Shown: positions 1 through 5,195 of the stretch, piece by piece | How the letters are laid out: each line of letters starts with the position of its first letter | How positions within the stretch are numbered: the stretch's first letter is position 1 | DNA from: Ktedonobacterales bacterium | Lineage (GTDB): Bacteria > Chloroflexota > Ktedonobacteria > Ktedonobacterales > JACDGC01 | Assembly (NCBI GenBank): GCA_013815535.1 | Contig: JACDGC010000253.1 | Location: forward strand, 1 to 6,182 | Length of the DNA stretch: 6,182 nt | Direction of reading: 5' to 3' | Notes under the pieces: model-generated | Databases searched by the model: none | Seen by the model: the letters and a program-made list of their open reading frames with translations, nothing else | Told to the model about the DNA's origin: nothing | Translations under genes and position numbers: made by a program

Positions 1-892
1 GCTTGAAGGTGTCGAGGTCGCTGAGATATTTGGGCAAATGGTCAGCGACGCTGCGCACCTGAGCGATCTGCTTGGCATTGACGGGCAACTCATCGAGGTT
101 CGTCGCGCGCAAGTGCGCGTTGATATCCACCAGAATCGGCTCGGCTTCATCCACCGCGAGTTGCAGGTCAGCGAAGCTCTTGGCCGTCAGCAGGGGCGCG
201 CCATCCGACGAAAACGGCGAGGTCTGGAACGAATTGGTGAAGTCCAACCCCAGGGTCGTCAGTTTGTCACAGAGGATCGTGCCATCGATGCCAATGATCG
301 CTAACTGCTGCACCGCGACGATCTTGCTTTTATAGGGGGACCCCAGCGCCATGCCGATGATGCCCTCACGATTCGCAATCGCGGAATTGATGTGCAGGAA
401 ATCGCTCTGGGCAGCCAGGCAGCGCCGTTTGATGCTATTGAGCGTATCCTTGTTGAGCACATCTTTCGCTTTTTGCACGGTCGTGTTCGAGCCGCCATCG
501 CTCGTCGCGCTGGATGTCGGCAACAGTTCCTTGATCGAGGTCAGTTGGGCAACCCCATCGGCCCCCCACGCCTTGAGTTGGTTATATTGCACCAGCGCCG
601 TGGCCCCCAGCGTCAACAAGGGGGCCACGAACGCGACCAGGAAGATGACAACGAAGATCAAGCGCAAGTGCCGCACCTGCGCCAGCCGCTGCCACAATCG
701 CTGATTATCGCGCCAAGCAATCAGACGGGCGATCATGCTGGCACCAATGGCACGCCCCCGCAGCCCCAGCGCCTGCAACCGCGCCAGCAACTCCGGCGCT
801 GCTGGGCGTTCAGTTTCGGGCACCTTGGGTGCCTCGATTTCCGCAGGCACGGTGGAAATCAGCGTTTCTTGGGTCGTTTCTCGCGGGTCCAC
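1..892 (-). CDS. DUF4012-like membrane protein, N-terminal part (runs off left edge)
   Basis: The reading frame stays open on the minus strand from a GTG at 892 to the window edge (297 codons), so the C-terminus is missing. An in-frame TGA lies seven codons upstream of the GTG and no ATG is in frame between them, which makes the GTG the only normal start; GGGAG sits 7 nt before it. The product has a Pro/Glu-rich cytosolic N-terminus (about residues 1-60), a basic stretch, and one membrane helix at about 77-99. A helical extracytoplasmic region follows, containing YNQLKAWGADGVAQL (103-117), and later APLLT and LPVNAKQIAQ. The layout of one helix followed by YNQL..GV..L and a long helical segment ending in LPxNAKQ matches what I recall of Chloroflexota DUF4012 proteins, whose function is unknown. 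The diagnostic C-terminal domain lies outside the window, so the family call is moderate while the coding call is strong. The gene is divergent from the operon at 1334. Confidence 0.75.
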   Translation of the reverse strand, partial: MDPRETTQETLISTVPAEIEAPKVPETERPAAPELLARLQALGLRGRAIGASMIARLIAWRDNQRLWQRLAQVRHLRLIFVVIFLVAFVAPLLTLGATALVQYNQLKAWGADGVAQLTSIKELLPTSSATSDGGSNTTVQKAKDVLNKDTLNSIKRRCLAAQSDFLHINSAIANREGIIGMALGSPYKSKIVAVQQLAIIGIDGTILCDKLTTLGLDFTNSFQTSPFSSDGAPLLTAKSFADLQLAVDEAEPILVDINAHLRATNLDELPVNAKQIAQVRSVADHLPKYLSDLDTFK

Positions 893-899
893 AACGATT

Positions 900-904
900 C
901 TCCC
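900..904 (-). promoter_or_regulatory. Ribosome binding site deciding the GTG start at 892
   Basis: On the minus strand GGGAG lies 7 nt before the GTG, within a longer purine-rich run that begins GAGGGGATGGGAG. A nearby ATG inside this run is out of frame. A weak extended -10-like element (TG-T-GATACT, with GATACT at 914-919) lies just upstream, but I see no -35 at the right distance. Confidence 0.55.
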
Positions 905-943
905 ATCCCCTCAAGTATCACAACAGCGCACATGAGCAGAGAT

Positions 944-956
944 ATCAATGATTGAT
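944..956. repeat. 13-bp palindrome ATCAAT-G-ATTGAT, possible operator
   Basis: This is a perfect 6-bp inverted repeat around a single central base, about 50 bp upstream of the GTG start of the leftward gene and just upstream of its weak -10-like element. It is followed by TGCATGCA (956-963), another short palindrome. Its size and position suit a dimeric regulator, but no regulator is identified. Short AT-rich palindromes also arise by chance. Confidence 0.3.
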
Positions 957-1247
957 GCATGCACTCAAACGACCCAATTGTACACTGGATGGCAATGCTC
1001 GCTCAGTCCCTTGGTACTTTCGCTTGTCTCCCATGCACACCCTCTATAGAGCAAAACGCACATGCTCGCCTATTCAGGACACCCACCTGGAAAATTTTAC
1101 GTCATCCAGCCCGCCAACCGCTGTCCAGTCAACCTCATAAAGGCTGCCGCGCCACCAGCGTGGCAGGCGCTCCAGTCAAAATAAGCGCGTGTGTGCAAAA
1201 CACGCCACCACAACCTGCCAAGAAATTCACAAGCTCATCTAGTACAC

Positions 1248-1273
1248 TGGCACGCGATGTTGGCACGCGATGT
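1248..1273 (+). repeat. Perfect tandem duplication of a 13-bp unit (TGGCACGCGATGT)
   Basis: Two identical copies, 1248-1260 and 1261-1273, lie head to tail about 60-85 bp upstream of the first operon gene. The second copy runs on into GC, which creates a GCAC-N5-GTGC inverted repeat. Tandem direct sites at this distance can be activator sites, but the pair may also be a simple replication-slippage duplication. Confidence 0.5.
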
Positions 1274-1318
1274 GCTTGCTGGGTTGATTGGCAAAGGACG
1301 GGTTTCGCCCAGCATGCA
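1273..1318 (+). promoter_or_regulatory. Leader hairpin abutting the operon's first ribosome binding site
   Basis: TGCTTGCTGGG (1273-1283) pairs with CCCAGCATGCA (1308-1318), giving 10 of 11 base pairs with one T-T mismatch and a 24-nt loop. The right arm ends on the first base of the AAAGGAG (1318-1324) serving the GTG at 1334. A smaller alternative stem, GGC (1290-1292) with GCC (1307-1309) extended by A-T pairs, would use part of the same right arm, so the two folds are mutually exclusive. A role in controlling translation is inference; the promoter is unmapped, so it is not known that this region is transcribed. Confidence 0.3.
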
Positions 1319-1333
1319 AAGGAGTACACCCCT

Positions 1334-1768
1334 GTGACCCCTTCACCACAAGATGACGTCAAGCCCATGGCGGCCCCTACAGCGTCCCCCGCTGCTCCGG
1401 CGTTGGGGGCGGATGCTCTGGTCGCAATCATTGGCGCGACCCTGCAATTATTGCTGCGTTCACAAATCGGGACGCGCAAGGAAGACCTCACCTGGCAAAT
1501 GAGCACCATCGCGCGCTCGTTGCGCCAGGGCGAACGTGAGCTGACGCAACACGATCAGGCATCATTGGCGGGCTACGCTGGGTCAGCCGCAGACCAGATC
1601 GAGACGGCAGCGCGCTATCTGCATGACCACGACTTCAACACGATCCTCGGTGATTTCGACCGCTTAGCGCATGAACGACCCGCCGTCGTCATGGGGGCCA
1701 TGCTCGGGATAGGCGTCATCATCGGACGTTTCATCAAACATGCTGGCCCCGCTCCGGCAGGGCACTAA
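1334..1768 (+). CDS. Tail-anchored stress protein, 'nutrient deprivation-induced'/DUF883 (YqjD)-like
   Basis: This 144-aa protein starts at a GTG placed 9 nt after AAAGGAG. The frame is open far upstream, but that part looks non-coding. Residues 1-25 are Pro/Ala-rich. A helical region follows, with a hydrophobic patch at about 28-41, then an amphipathic helix, and YLHDHDFNTILGDFDRLA (95-112). Next come RP and one membrane helix (about 117-134) ending in RFIKH. A 'YLxDxDxxxIxxDxxxxARxxP' segment leading into a glycine-rich membrane helix and a terminal basic residue is the layout I know from nutrient deprivation-induced and DUF883-type proteins. E. coli YqjD, a DUF883 member, is anchored in the inner membrane by its C-terminus and binds ribosomes. 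Ribosome binding here is not shown. The gene is first in the operon, 33 bp from the next, whose C-terminus has the same layout. Confidence 0.75.
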   Translation: MTPSPQDDVKPMAAPTASPAAPALGADALVAIIGATLQLLLRSQIGTRKEDLTWQMSTIARSLRQGERELTQHDQASLAGYAGSAADQIETAARYLHDHDFNTILGDFDRLAHERPAVVMGAMLGIGVIIGRFIKHAGPAPAGH

Positions 1769-1801
1769 TCCTCCCCCCACTTAACAAAGGAGTTGCACCC
1801 C

Positions 1802-2725
1802 ATGAATCCAGGCGATGAAATGTACGCGAACAACCTCCCCGTCACCGATCCCTCGCTGACCGACACCACCCAGTCCGATTCCGTGGTGGCCCGCACCCAA
1901 GAAGCCGCCCGCCAAGCCCTCGCTCAAAGTGGCCAGACGCTGGATGACGCCCGCCAACAAACCGGCGACCTCTTGGGCAGTTCGGCCCAGCAGACTGGCG
2001 ATCTCGCCGCGCAAACCCGCCAGCAATCCAGCGCTGCGCTGGGCACCGCCGCCCAGCAAGCCAGCAACCTCGCCGACCAGACGCGCCAACAAACGGGCGA
2101 TCTCGCGGGGCAAACGCGCCAGCAAGCCAGCGATCTCGTCGGCAATGTGCGTGATGGTGCTGGGCAAATCATCGGCAACGCCACGACAGGGGCTGGGCAG
2201 ATTGCCGGGCAACTCCGCGACCAAACCGGGCACATTGCGGGGCAGGTCACAGACGGCGCGGGGCAAATTGCCACGCAAATGCGGGACGGCACAGGCCAGA
2301 TCGTCGGGCAGGTCACGGACAGTGCCGGACAAATCGCCTCGCAGGTGCGCGATGGAGCCGGGCAGATCGCCACCCAAGCTGGCCAACAGGCCAGCCAAAT
2401 CGCGACCGAGTTGCGCGGCCAACTGGCCCAGTTCCTCACCACCCAAAAAGATCAGGCCGCGAATGCGCTCAACGAGGTCGCCACGGCGGCTCAGGGCATC
2501 AGCGACCAACTGCGCGCGGATGGGCAGCAAATGCTCGCCAACGCGGTTGACGCCATCGTGGCGCAGTTGCGTCGTCTCGCCGCCTTCCTGCATGAAAAGA
2601 CGCTCGATGACCTCATCCACGAATTCGAGCAAGGTGCCCGGTCACAGACCATGCTGCTGGTCGCGGGGGGCATCGTCCTGGGGTTGCTGAGCGTGCGCGC
2701 CGCGCGCACGACGCGCCAGAGCTAG
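1802..2725 (+). CDS. Hendecad-repeat (LEA/apolipoprotein-like) protein with C-terminal membrane anchor
   Basis: The product is 307 aa. The ATG is 9 nt after AAAGGAG, and a TTG three codons earlier lacks proper spacing. Residues 1-49 are polar. Residues 50-247 form about 18 consecutive 11-residue units of the type xRQQTGDLxGQ, then xxDGAGQIxxQ. Leu, Ile or Phe recurs at 57, 68, 90, 101, 112, 123, 134, 145, 156, 167, 178, 189, 200 and 211, with only Ala at 79. Such a period gives a hydrophobic stripe on a helix of 11 residues per three turns, as in LEA group 3, apolipoproteins and synucleins, which bind membranes or protect during desiccation. Unlike LEA proteins, the array is rich in Gly, Gln, Thr and Asp and nearly lacks Lys. 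The C-terminus, FLHEKTLDDLIHEFEQGA (262-279) then a membrane helix (about 284-298) and basic tail, parallels the preceding gene. There is no signal peptide, so the repeats are probably cytoplasmic. Function is unknown; membrane or envelope protection is inference. Confidence 0.85.
   Translation: MNPGDEMYANNLPVTDPSLTDTTQSDSVVARTQEAARQALAQSGQTLDDARQQTGDLLGSSAQQTGDLAAQTRQQSSAALGTAAQQASNLADQTRQQTGDLAGQTRQQASDLVGNVRDGAGQIIGNATTGAGQIAGQLRDQTGHIAGQVTDGAGQIATQMRDGTGQIVGQVTDSAGQIASQVRDGAGQIATQAGQQASQIATELRGQLAQFLTTQKDQAANALNEVATAAQGISDQLRADGQQMLANAVDAIVAQLRRLAAFLHEKTLDDLIHEFEQGARSQTMLLVAGGIVLGLLSVRAARTTRQS
1949..2542 (+). repeat. 33-bp coding repeat array (18 hendecad units)
   Basis: Residues 50-247 of the enclosing gene divide into 11-residue units without any insertion or deletion. 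The first 14 units (1949-2410) are clear; the last four are degenerate but still show spaced hydrophobics. Early units favour RQQTGDL and later ones (about 2147-2377) favour DGAGQI, which suggests at least two rounds of local duplication. Because 33 is a multiple of three and the region is GC-rich, other frames also stay open here, producing long spurious open frames on both strands. Confidence 0.85.
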
Positions 2726-2750
2726 CATCCCACACGAAGGAGGGCATGTG

Positions 2751-3134
2751 ATGCCCAATGAAACAACCGACCGCTCCATCCCTGATCTGGTCGTGCAACT
2801 GACCCGCCAGATGAGCGATCTCGTGCGGAAAGAGATCAACCTCGCCCAGGCCGAGATGCGCCAAAACGCGGCGGACTTGCGGCGCAACATCATCCTGCTG
2901 GCGGCGGGCGGGGTGATCGTCTTTGCTGGCTTCCTGGCCCTGCTGGGGACCGGCGCGGTGGCCCTGGCCCAGGTGCTGCCCTGGTGGGTGGCCGGGCTGG
3001 CCGTGGGCGGTGGCACCGTCGTCGTCGGCCTGATCCTGCTCATCATTGGCCAGAACGCGCTGGGTCGCGCCAGCCTCGCCCCCACCCGCACCATTCAGTC
3101 CATCGTCCACGCTGGGCAAGAGGCAACCAAATGA
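2751..3134 (+). CDS. Phage holin family (PF07332, YqjE-like) membrane protein
   Basis: The product is 127 aa. The ATG lies 7 nt after GGAGG; a GTG one codon earlier would sit too close. A charged N-terminal helix contains LTRQMSDLVRKEINLAQAEM (17-36), the 'L..LvrqEi.LAkaE' signature of the family. Two membrane helices follow (about 47-73 and 78-99), joined by a short turn with PWW, and then a tail with the PTRTIQSI motif (111-118). The size matches the usual 120-150 aa. Despite the name, chromosomal members such as YqjE are not known to lyse cells. They usually sit beside DUF883 or DUF3618 genes, as here, and are thought to be membrane partners of them. The gene lies 25 bp after the repeat-protein gene, and its stop overlaps the next start, so it is the third member of the operon. 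Confidence 0.85.
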   Translation: MPNETTDRSIPDLVVQLTRQMSDLVRKEINLAQAEMRQNAADLRRNIILLAAGGVIVFAGFLALLGTGAVALAQVLPWWVAGLAVGGGTVVVGLILLIIGQNALGRASLAPTRTIQSIVHAGQEATK

Positions 3135-3838
3135 AACAACCCCCACCCCAGAGCATGAATGCCCTGGAAGCATCAGTTGAGCAAACCCGCCAAGACATCG
3201 CGGTCACACTCTCGGCGCTGCAAACCAAAGTGCAGCCAAGCGCCGTCATTTCCGACGCGCGCGATGCCCTGATGGGTGGCGCGCAAAATGCCATCACTGG
3301 GGCGGAAGGCGCGGTGCGCGACCTGATGAACGCCGTGCAGCAGCATCTGCCCAACGCACCTTTGGCCGAAGCAGCGCTGGGGGCCGTGGTCGCTTGGCTG
3401 GCGACCATCGGCCAACGTACTCAGGCAGCCAGTGGCACAGCGGCGGAAACCCTTGGCAGTGCCGCCGCCGATGCCACGACGCAAGCCCACCAGGGGGCCG
3501 ACCAACTCGCCAACCACGTGCGTGAGCGCGTCACACAAGCCACCAATGACCTCCAGACCAATGCTGGGGAGGCGGTCGCACGCGCCCAAACCCAAATCGG
3601 CCAGGAATTCGCCCAACTGGAGCAACTGGTGGGCAAGAATCCCTGGCTGGTGAGCGCGTTGGCCCTCGGCGTGGGCATCGCCATCGGCGTCGCGCTGCCC
3701 GAAACCGAGCAAGAGCGCGCCCTCTATGGCCAAGCACGCGCTGCCATGGGCGGCCAGGTGCAGACGGCCATCCACGGCGTTTTGGGGGCGCTGGCGCCCA
3801 AGGCGGCCCCACCACCCACGCCAGCACCACTGGGCTAG
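3131..3838 (+). CDS. DUF3618 domain protein with embedded helical repeats and membrane segment
   Basis: The product is 235 aa. The ATG overlaps the upstream stop as ATGA, and AAGAGG lies 7 nt before it, so translation is probably coupled. ALEASVEQTRQDIAVTLSAL (11-30), then QTKVQP, is the DUF3618 signature (I..TR.dla.Tl.aL..K). A helical middle contains 11-residue spacing at about 97-166 (L108, A119, V130, L141, A152, L163). Then come KNPWL and a membrane helix (about 172-189) ending in LPETEQE, the 'NP....G.a.G..lP.T..E' ending typical of these proteins. The C-terminus is Ala/Pro-rich. DUF3618 has no established biochemical function; members occur with holin-family and DUF883-like genes at envelope or stress loci. 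The gene is last in the operon and is followed by a strong hairpin. Confidence 0.85.
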   Translation: MKQPPPQSMNALEASVEQTRQDIAVTLSALQTKVQPSAVISDARDALMGGAQNAITGAEGAVRDLMNAVQQHLPNAPLAEAALGAVVAWLATIGQRTQAASGTAAETLGSAAADATTQAHQGADQLANHVRERVTQATNDLQTNAGEAVARAQTQIGQEFAQLEQLVGKNPWLVSALALGVGIAIGVALPETEQERALYGQARAAMGGQVQTAIHGVLGALAPKAAPPPTPAPLG

Positions 3839-3882
3839 CGGCTCCGCGAAATCTCAGCCGCCAACAAACCAGCCGAAACCCA

Positions 3883-3915
3883 AAGAGACCGAGCACTTGT
3901 GTTGCTCGGTCTCTT
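3883..3915. terminator. Hairpin terminator between convergent genes
   Basis: AAGAGACCGAGCA (3883-3895) and TGCTCGGTCTCTT (3903-3915) form a perfect 13-bp stem with a 7-nt loop, 45 bp after the DUF3618 stop. There is no clean T-run on the plus side; on the minus side the stem runs into TTTGGGTTT. It lies between the operon and the convergent small gene that ends at 3963, so it may serve both directions. Confidence 0.8.
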
Positions 3916-3962
3916 GCTATGGACCCGCGCGAGTCCCGCCGCGCGGATGCCTCAACGCCCTG

Positions 3963-4223
3963 CTAGGGGATGTACGTCTGCGGAAAGGACGATGCCGCCG
4001 TATCGCATTGGACGAGCGTCGCCTGACAATCAATGATATTGCCCCCAAGGAATGGGGCGATGTGCATCCCCACCTGATCTTCAACCATCTCACATAAATC
4101 TGCTGAAGATTCCAAAATTGTATAAGTCCCTGCTTCGCCTTCTGCGACAGTAATGGTCAGCATCAGCGTCACCGTCTTTGTGACGCCTGTGACTACCGGT
4201 GGCGCGAACAAAGTTGTATCCAT
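3963..4223 (-). CDS. Hypothetical protein, 86 aa
   Basis: The start is an ATG at 4221-4223 on the minus strand with GGAGG (4233-4237) 9 nt upstream, a strong signal; an upstream in-frame start lacks one. The family is not recognised. The product begins MDTTLFAPPVVTGVTKTV and has a likely beta strand (VTLMLTITV, 18-26), a second short strand, an amphipathic helix around SSADLCEMVEDQVG, and a final strand (NIIDCQATLVQC, about 61-72). It looks like a small folded beta-alpha-beta domain with three cysteines. There is no signal peptide or membrane helix. Codon use is less GC-biased than in the operon, which may mean a recent acquisition or a weakly expressed gene. It converges on the operon and no partner gene is evident. 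Confidence 0.5.
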   Translation of the reverse strand: MDTTLFAPPVVTGVTKTVTLMLTITVAEGEAGTYTILESSADLCEMVEDQVGMHIAPFLGGNIIDCQATLVQCDTAASSFPQTYIP

Positions 4224-4530
4224 GTCGATGGTCCTCCTCTGGCCAAGCACAACCCCCGCACGATCACCGACCTAGCGTGCTTGCCCTCACATTGCCATAT
4301 GAGCGGGGTACTTGTAAGAGGCCGCTTCAGCCCAGTTTTCCGGCAGTTCCCCTTCACCGAACGAAGACTTTACATCTGACTCTTCCTGGGTAACAGCAGG
4401 GCAATTGGGTCGAGTTTGCCAAATTGCCCCAGGATGCTCCGGAAATTCCCCCAAATGCTCCCTCTCACTTGTAGGTGGTGGTCCCGCGCAACACGCGCCC
4501 CGCAATTCGGCCTACGGAGTGAGCCAACCC
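4224..4530. other. Intergenic leader between divergent genes; possible minus-strand ORF 4287-4505
   Basis: This stretch separates the leftward 86-aa gene from the rightward sigma factor gene. It holds an 8-bp inverted repeat, GGGCAATT (4399-4406) with AATTGCCC (4422-4429), and an imperfect tandem duplication (4421-4461). A minus-strand frame from a TTG at 4505 to 4287 would encode 72 aa ending in LPENWAEAASYKYPAHMAM. It has no ribosome binding site, so I do not call it a gene, although its C-terminal half reads like protein and could be a remnant. A TTTACA (4369-4374) followed by TAACAG (4391-4396) at 16 bp is a weak sigma70-like candidate for the sigma gene. Confidence 0.4.
4421..4461 (+). 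repeat. Imperfect 21/22-bp tandem duplication upstream of the sigma factor gene
   Basis: AAATTGCCCCAGGATGCTCC (4421-4440) recurs as AAATTCCCCCAAATGCTCC (4443-4461), with two substitutions and a one-base deletion. It ends about 70 bp before the sigma factor start, and its first copy forms the right arm of the GGGCAATT inverted repeat. It may be a duplicated regulatory site or the trace of a duplicated coding segment on the other strand. Confidence 0.45.
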
Positions 4531-5127
4531 ATGATGAACGAAGACGTGCTTCAACAAGAATTCGTGCAATTTGTCGATCTGCACATCATGAAAGCGATGC
4601 GCTATGCCATCACCTTGTTGGCACGCCAATTCACCACTGAAGCCACCGACGAGGCCGAAGATGCGGTGCAAGAGGCCCTGATCGCCACGTGGCGACACTG
4701 GGAAAAGATCCAACACCGCGACAGCGAAAAAGCGGTGCTGCAATATCTCTTCACCACCCTCCGACGCGAATGCTTCCACCGCATGAAAAAGTCACCCCCT
4801 TATGGGGATGTTACACTGACGGAGGTCGACGCCATCATGGCCTCGCCGTTGTCCTTTCCGGGTAGTTCCGAACATCTCGACGTGATGGAATTGCGCGAAA
4901 CCATCCTCTCGCTCCCCACGCCCTACAGTCGGATCATCATTGGCATGGACTATGAAAACAAAACCTTCCAAGAAATGGCCGAAGAGCTCGGCGTAACCCG
5001 CCGCCGCATGTACGATCTGCGAGAAGTTGCCTTGAAAATGATGGAGCGCGCCCTCACCGTGGGCAGCCCCAAAGACACGAAACTGGGTAAAGGTCGCACC
5101 AAAGGAGTGGACGATATGCGACCATAG
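4531..5127 (+). CDS. RNA polymerase ECF-type sigma factor
   Basis: The product is 198 aa. The ATG follows GGAG (4516-4519) by 11 nt, a rather long gap; the frame is open upstream, but that part looks non-coding. The sigma2 region includes DEAEDAVQEALIATWRHW (40-57), matching the ECF 'D..D..Q...l..w' signature for core polymerase and -10 contact, and runs on to about 85. A short linker (about 88-118) follows. Sigma4 is ETILSLPTPYSRIIIGMDYE (123-142), then TFQEMAEELGVTRRRMYDLR (145-164), the helix-turn-helix that reads the -35. Length and the lack of sigma1 and sigma3 fit the ECF group; the subgroup is not recognised. A basic tail (about 180-198) follows sigma4. The next gene, 68 bp downstream, encodes a membrane protein that may be its regulator. 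Target promoters cannot be named from the sequence. Confidence 0.88.
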   Translation: MMNEDVLQQEFVQFVDLHIMKAMRYAITLLARQFTTEATDEAEDAVQEALIATWRHWEKIQHRDSEKAVLQYLFTTLRRECFHRMKKSPPYGDVTLTEVDAIMASPLSFPGSSEHLDVMELRETILSLPTPYSRIIIGMDYENKTFQEMAEELGVTRRRMYDLREVALKMMERALTVGSPKDTKLGKGRTKGVDDMRP

Positions 5128-5181
5128 GCACTGCTGCCCCCATGTTGCTACCTATCTCCCTTTCAGCCCTGTCTATTACAC

Positions 5182-5187
5182 AAGGAG
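5182..5187 (+). promoter_or_regulatory. Ribosome binding site deciding the start at 5196
   Basis: AAGGAG lies 8 nt before the ATG at 5196. The longer in-frame alternative at 5142 has only pyrimidine- and C-rich sequence before it, so the shorter protein is preferred. Confidence 0.7.
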
Positions 5188-5195
5188 AACTGGTC

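Larger units (their letters stand above)
893..1333. other. Divergent intergenic region (no gene supported)
   Basis: This 441-bp gap separates the leftward DUF4012-like gene from the rightward operon. The plus frame of the first operon gene is open across most of it. However, the translation there is low-complexity and rich in Cys, His and Ser, has no ribosome binding site at its ATG, and looks non-coding. The gap holds a 13-bp palindrome (944-956), a small inverted repeat GCGTGT/ACACGC (1187-1192 and 1200-1205), a perfect 13-bp tandem repeat (1248-1273) and a hairpin next to the operon's ribosome binding site (1273-1318). A sigma70-like pair TTGTCT (1024-1029) and TATAGA (1045-1050) has a 15-bp spacer, too short to trust. 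I could not assign a convincing promoter. Confidence 0.6.

Noticed and set aside
392..955. Plus-strand open frame of 187 codons at the left end
   Set aside because: It lies opposite the DUF4012-like gene. Its translation is Arg/Gln/His-rich without domain features and has no ribosome binding site, whereas the minus frame is continuous, has a membrane helix and a family-like sequence.
959..1333. N-terminal extension of the first operon gene from an ATG at 959
   Set aside because: The extension has no ribosome binding site and reads as low-complexity non-coding sequence. The GTG at 1334 has AAAGGAG at proper spacing and starts a protein of normal family length.
1949..2542. CRISPR array or non-coding tandem repeat
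   Set aside because: Units are contiguous 33-bp coding repeats with no spacers, diverging mainly at synonymous or conservative positions, and all in the frame of the gene.
1781..2632. Long minus-strand frame (283 codons) opposite the repeat gene
   Set aside because: It is a shadow of the 33-bp repeat array, which keeps several frames free of stops. It has no ribosome binding site, and the plus frame has the membrane anchor and operon context.
2751..3838. Prophage lysis cassette, suggested by the holin-family gene
   Set aside because: No endolysin, spanin or phage structural genes are present. Chromosomal PF07332 proteins next to DUF3618 and DUF883-like genes are ordinary bacterial genes.
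4287..4505. Minus-strand 72-codon frame between the orphan gene and the sigma gene
   Set aside because: It starts at a TTG without a ribosome binding site, and its codon use is unremarkable. The C-terminal half looks protein-like, so it is noted as a possible remnant but not called.
5142..5195. Longer start (ATG at 5142) for the membrane protein after the sigma factor
   Set aside because: No ribosome binding site precedes it, while the ATG at 5196 has AAGGAG with 8-nt spacing.
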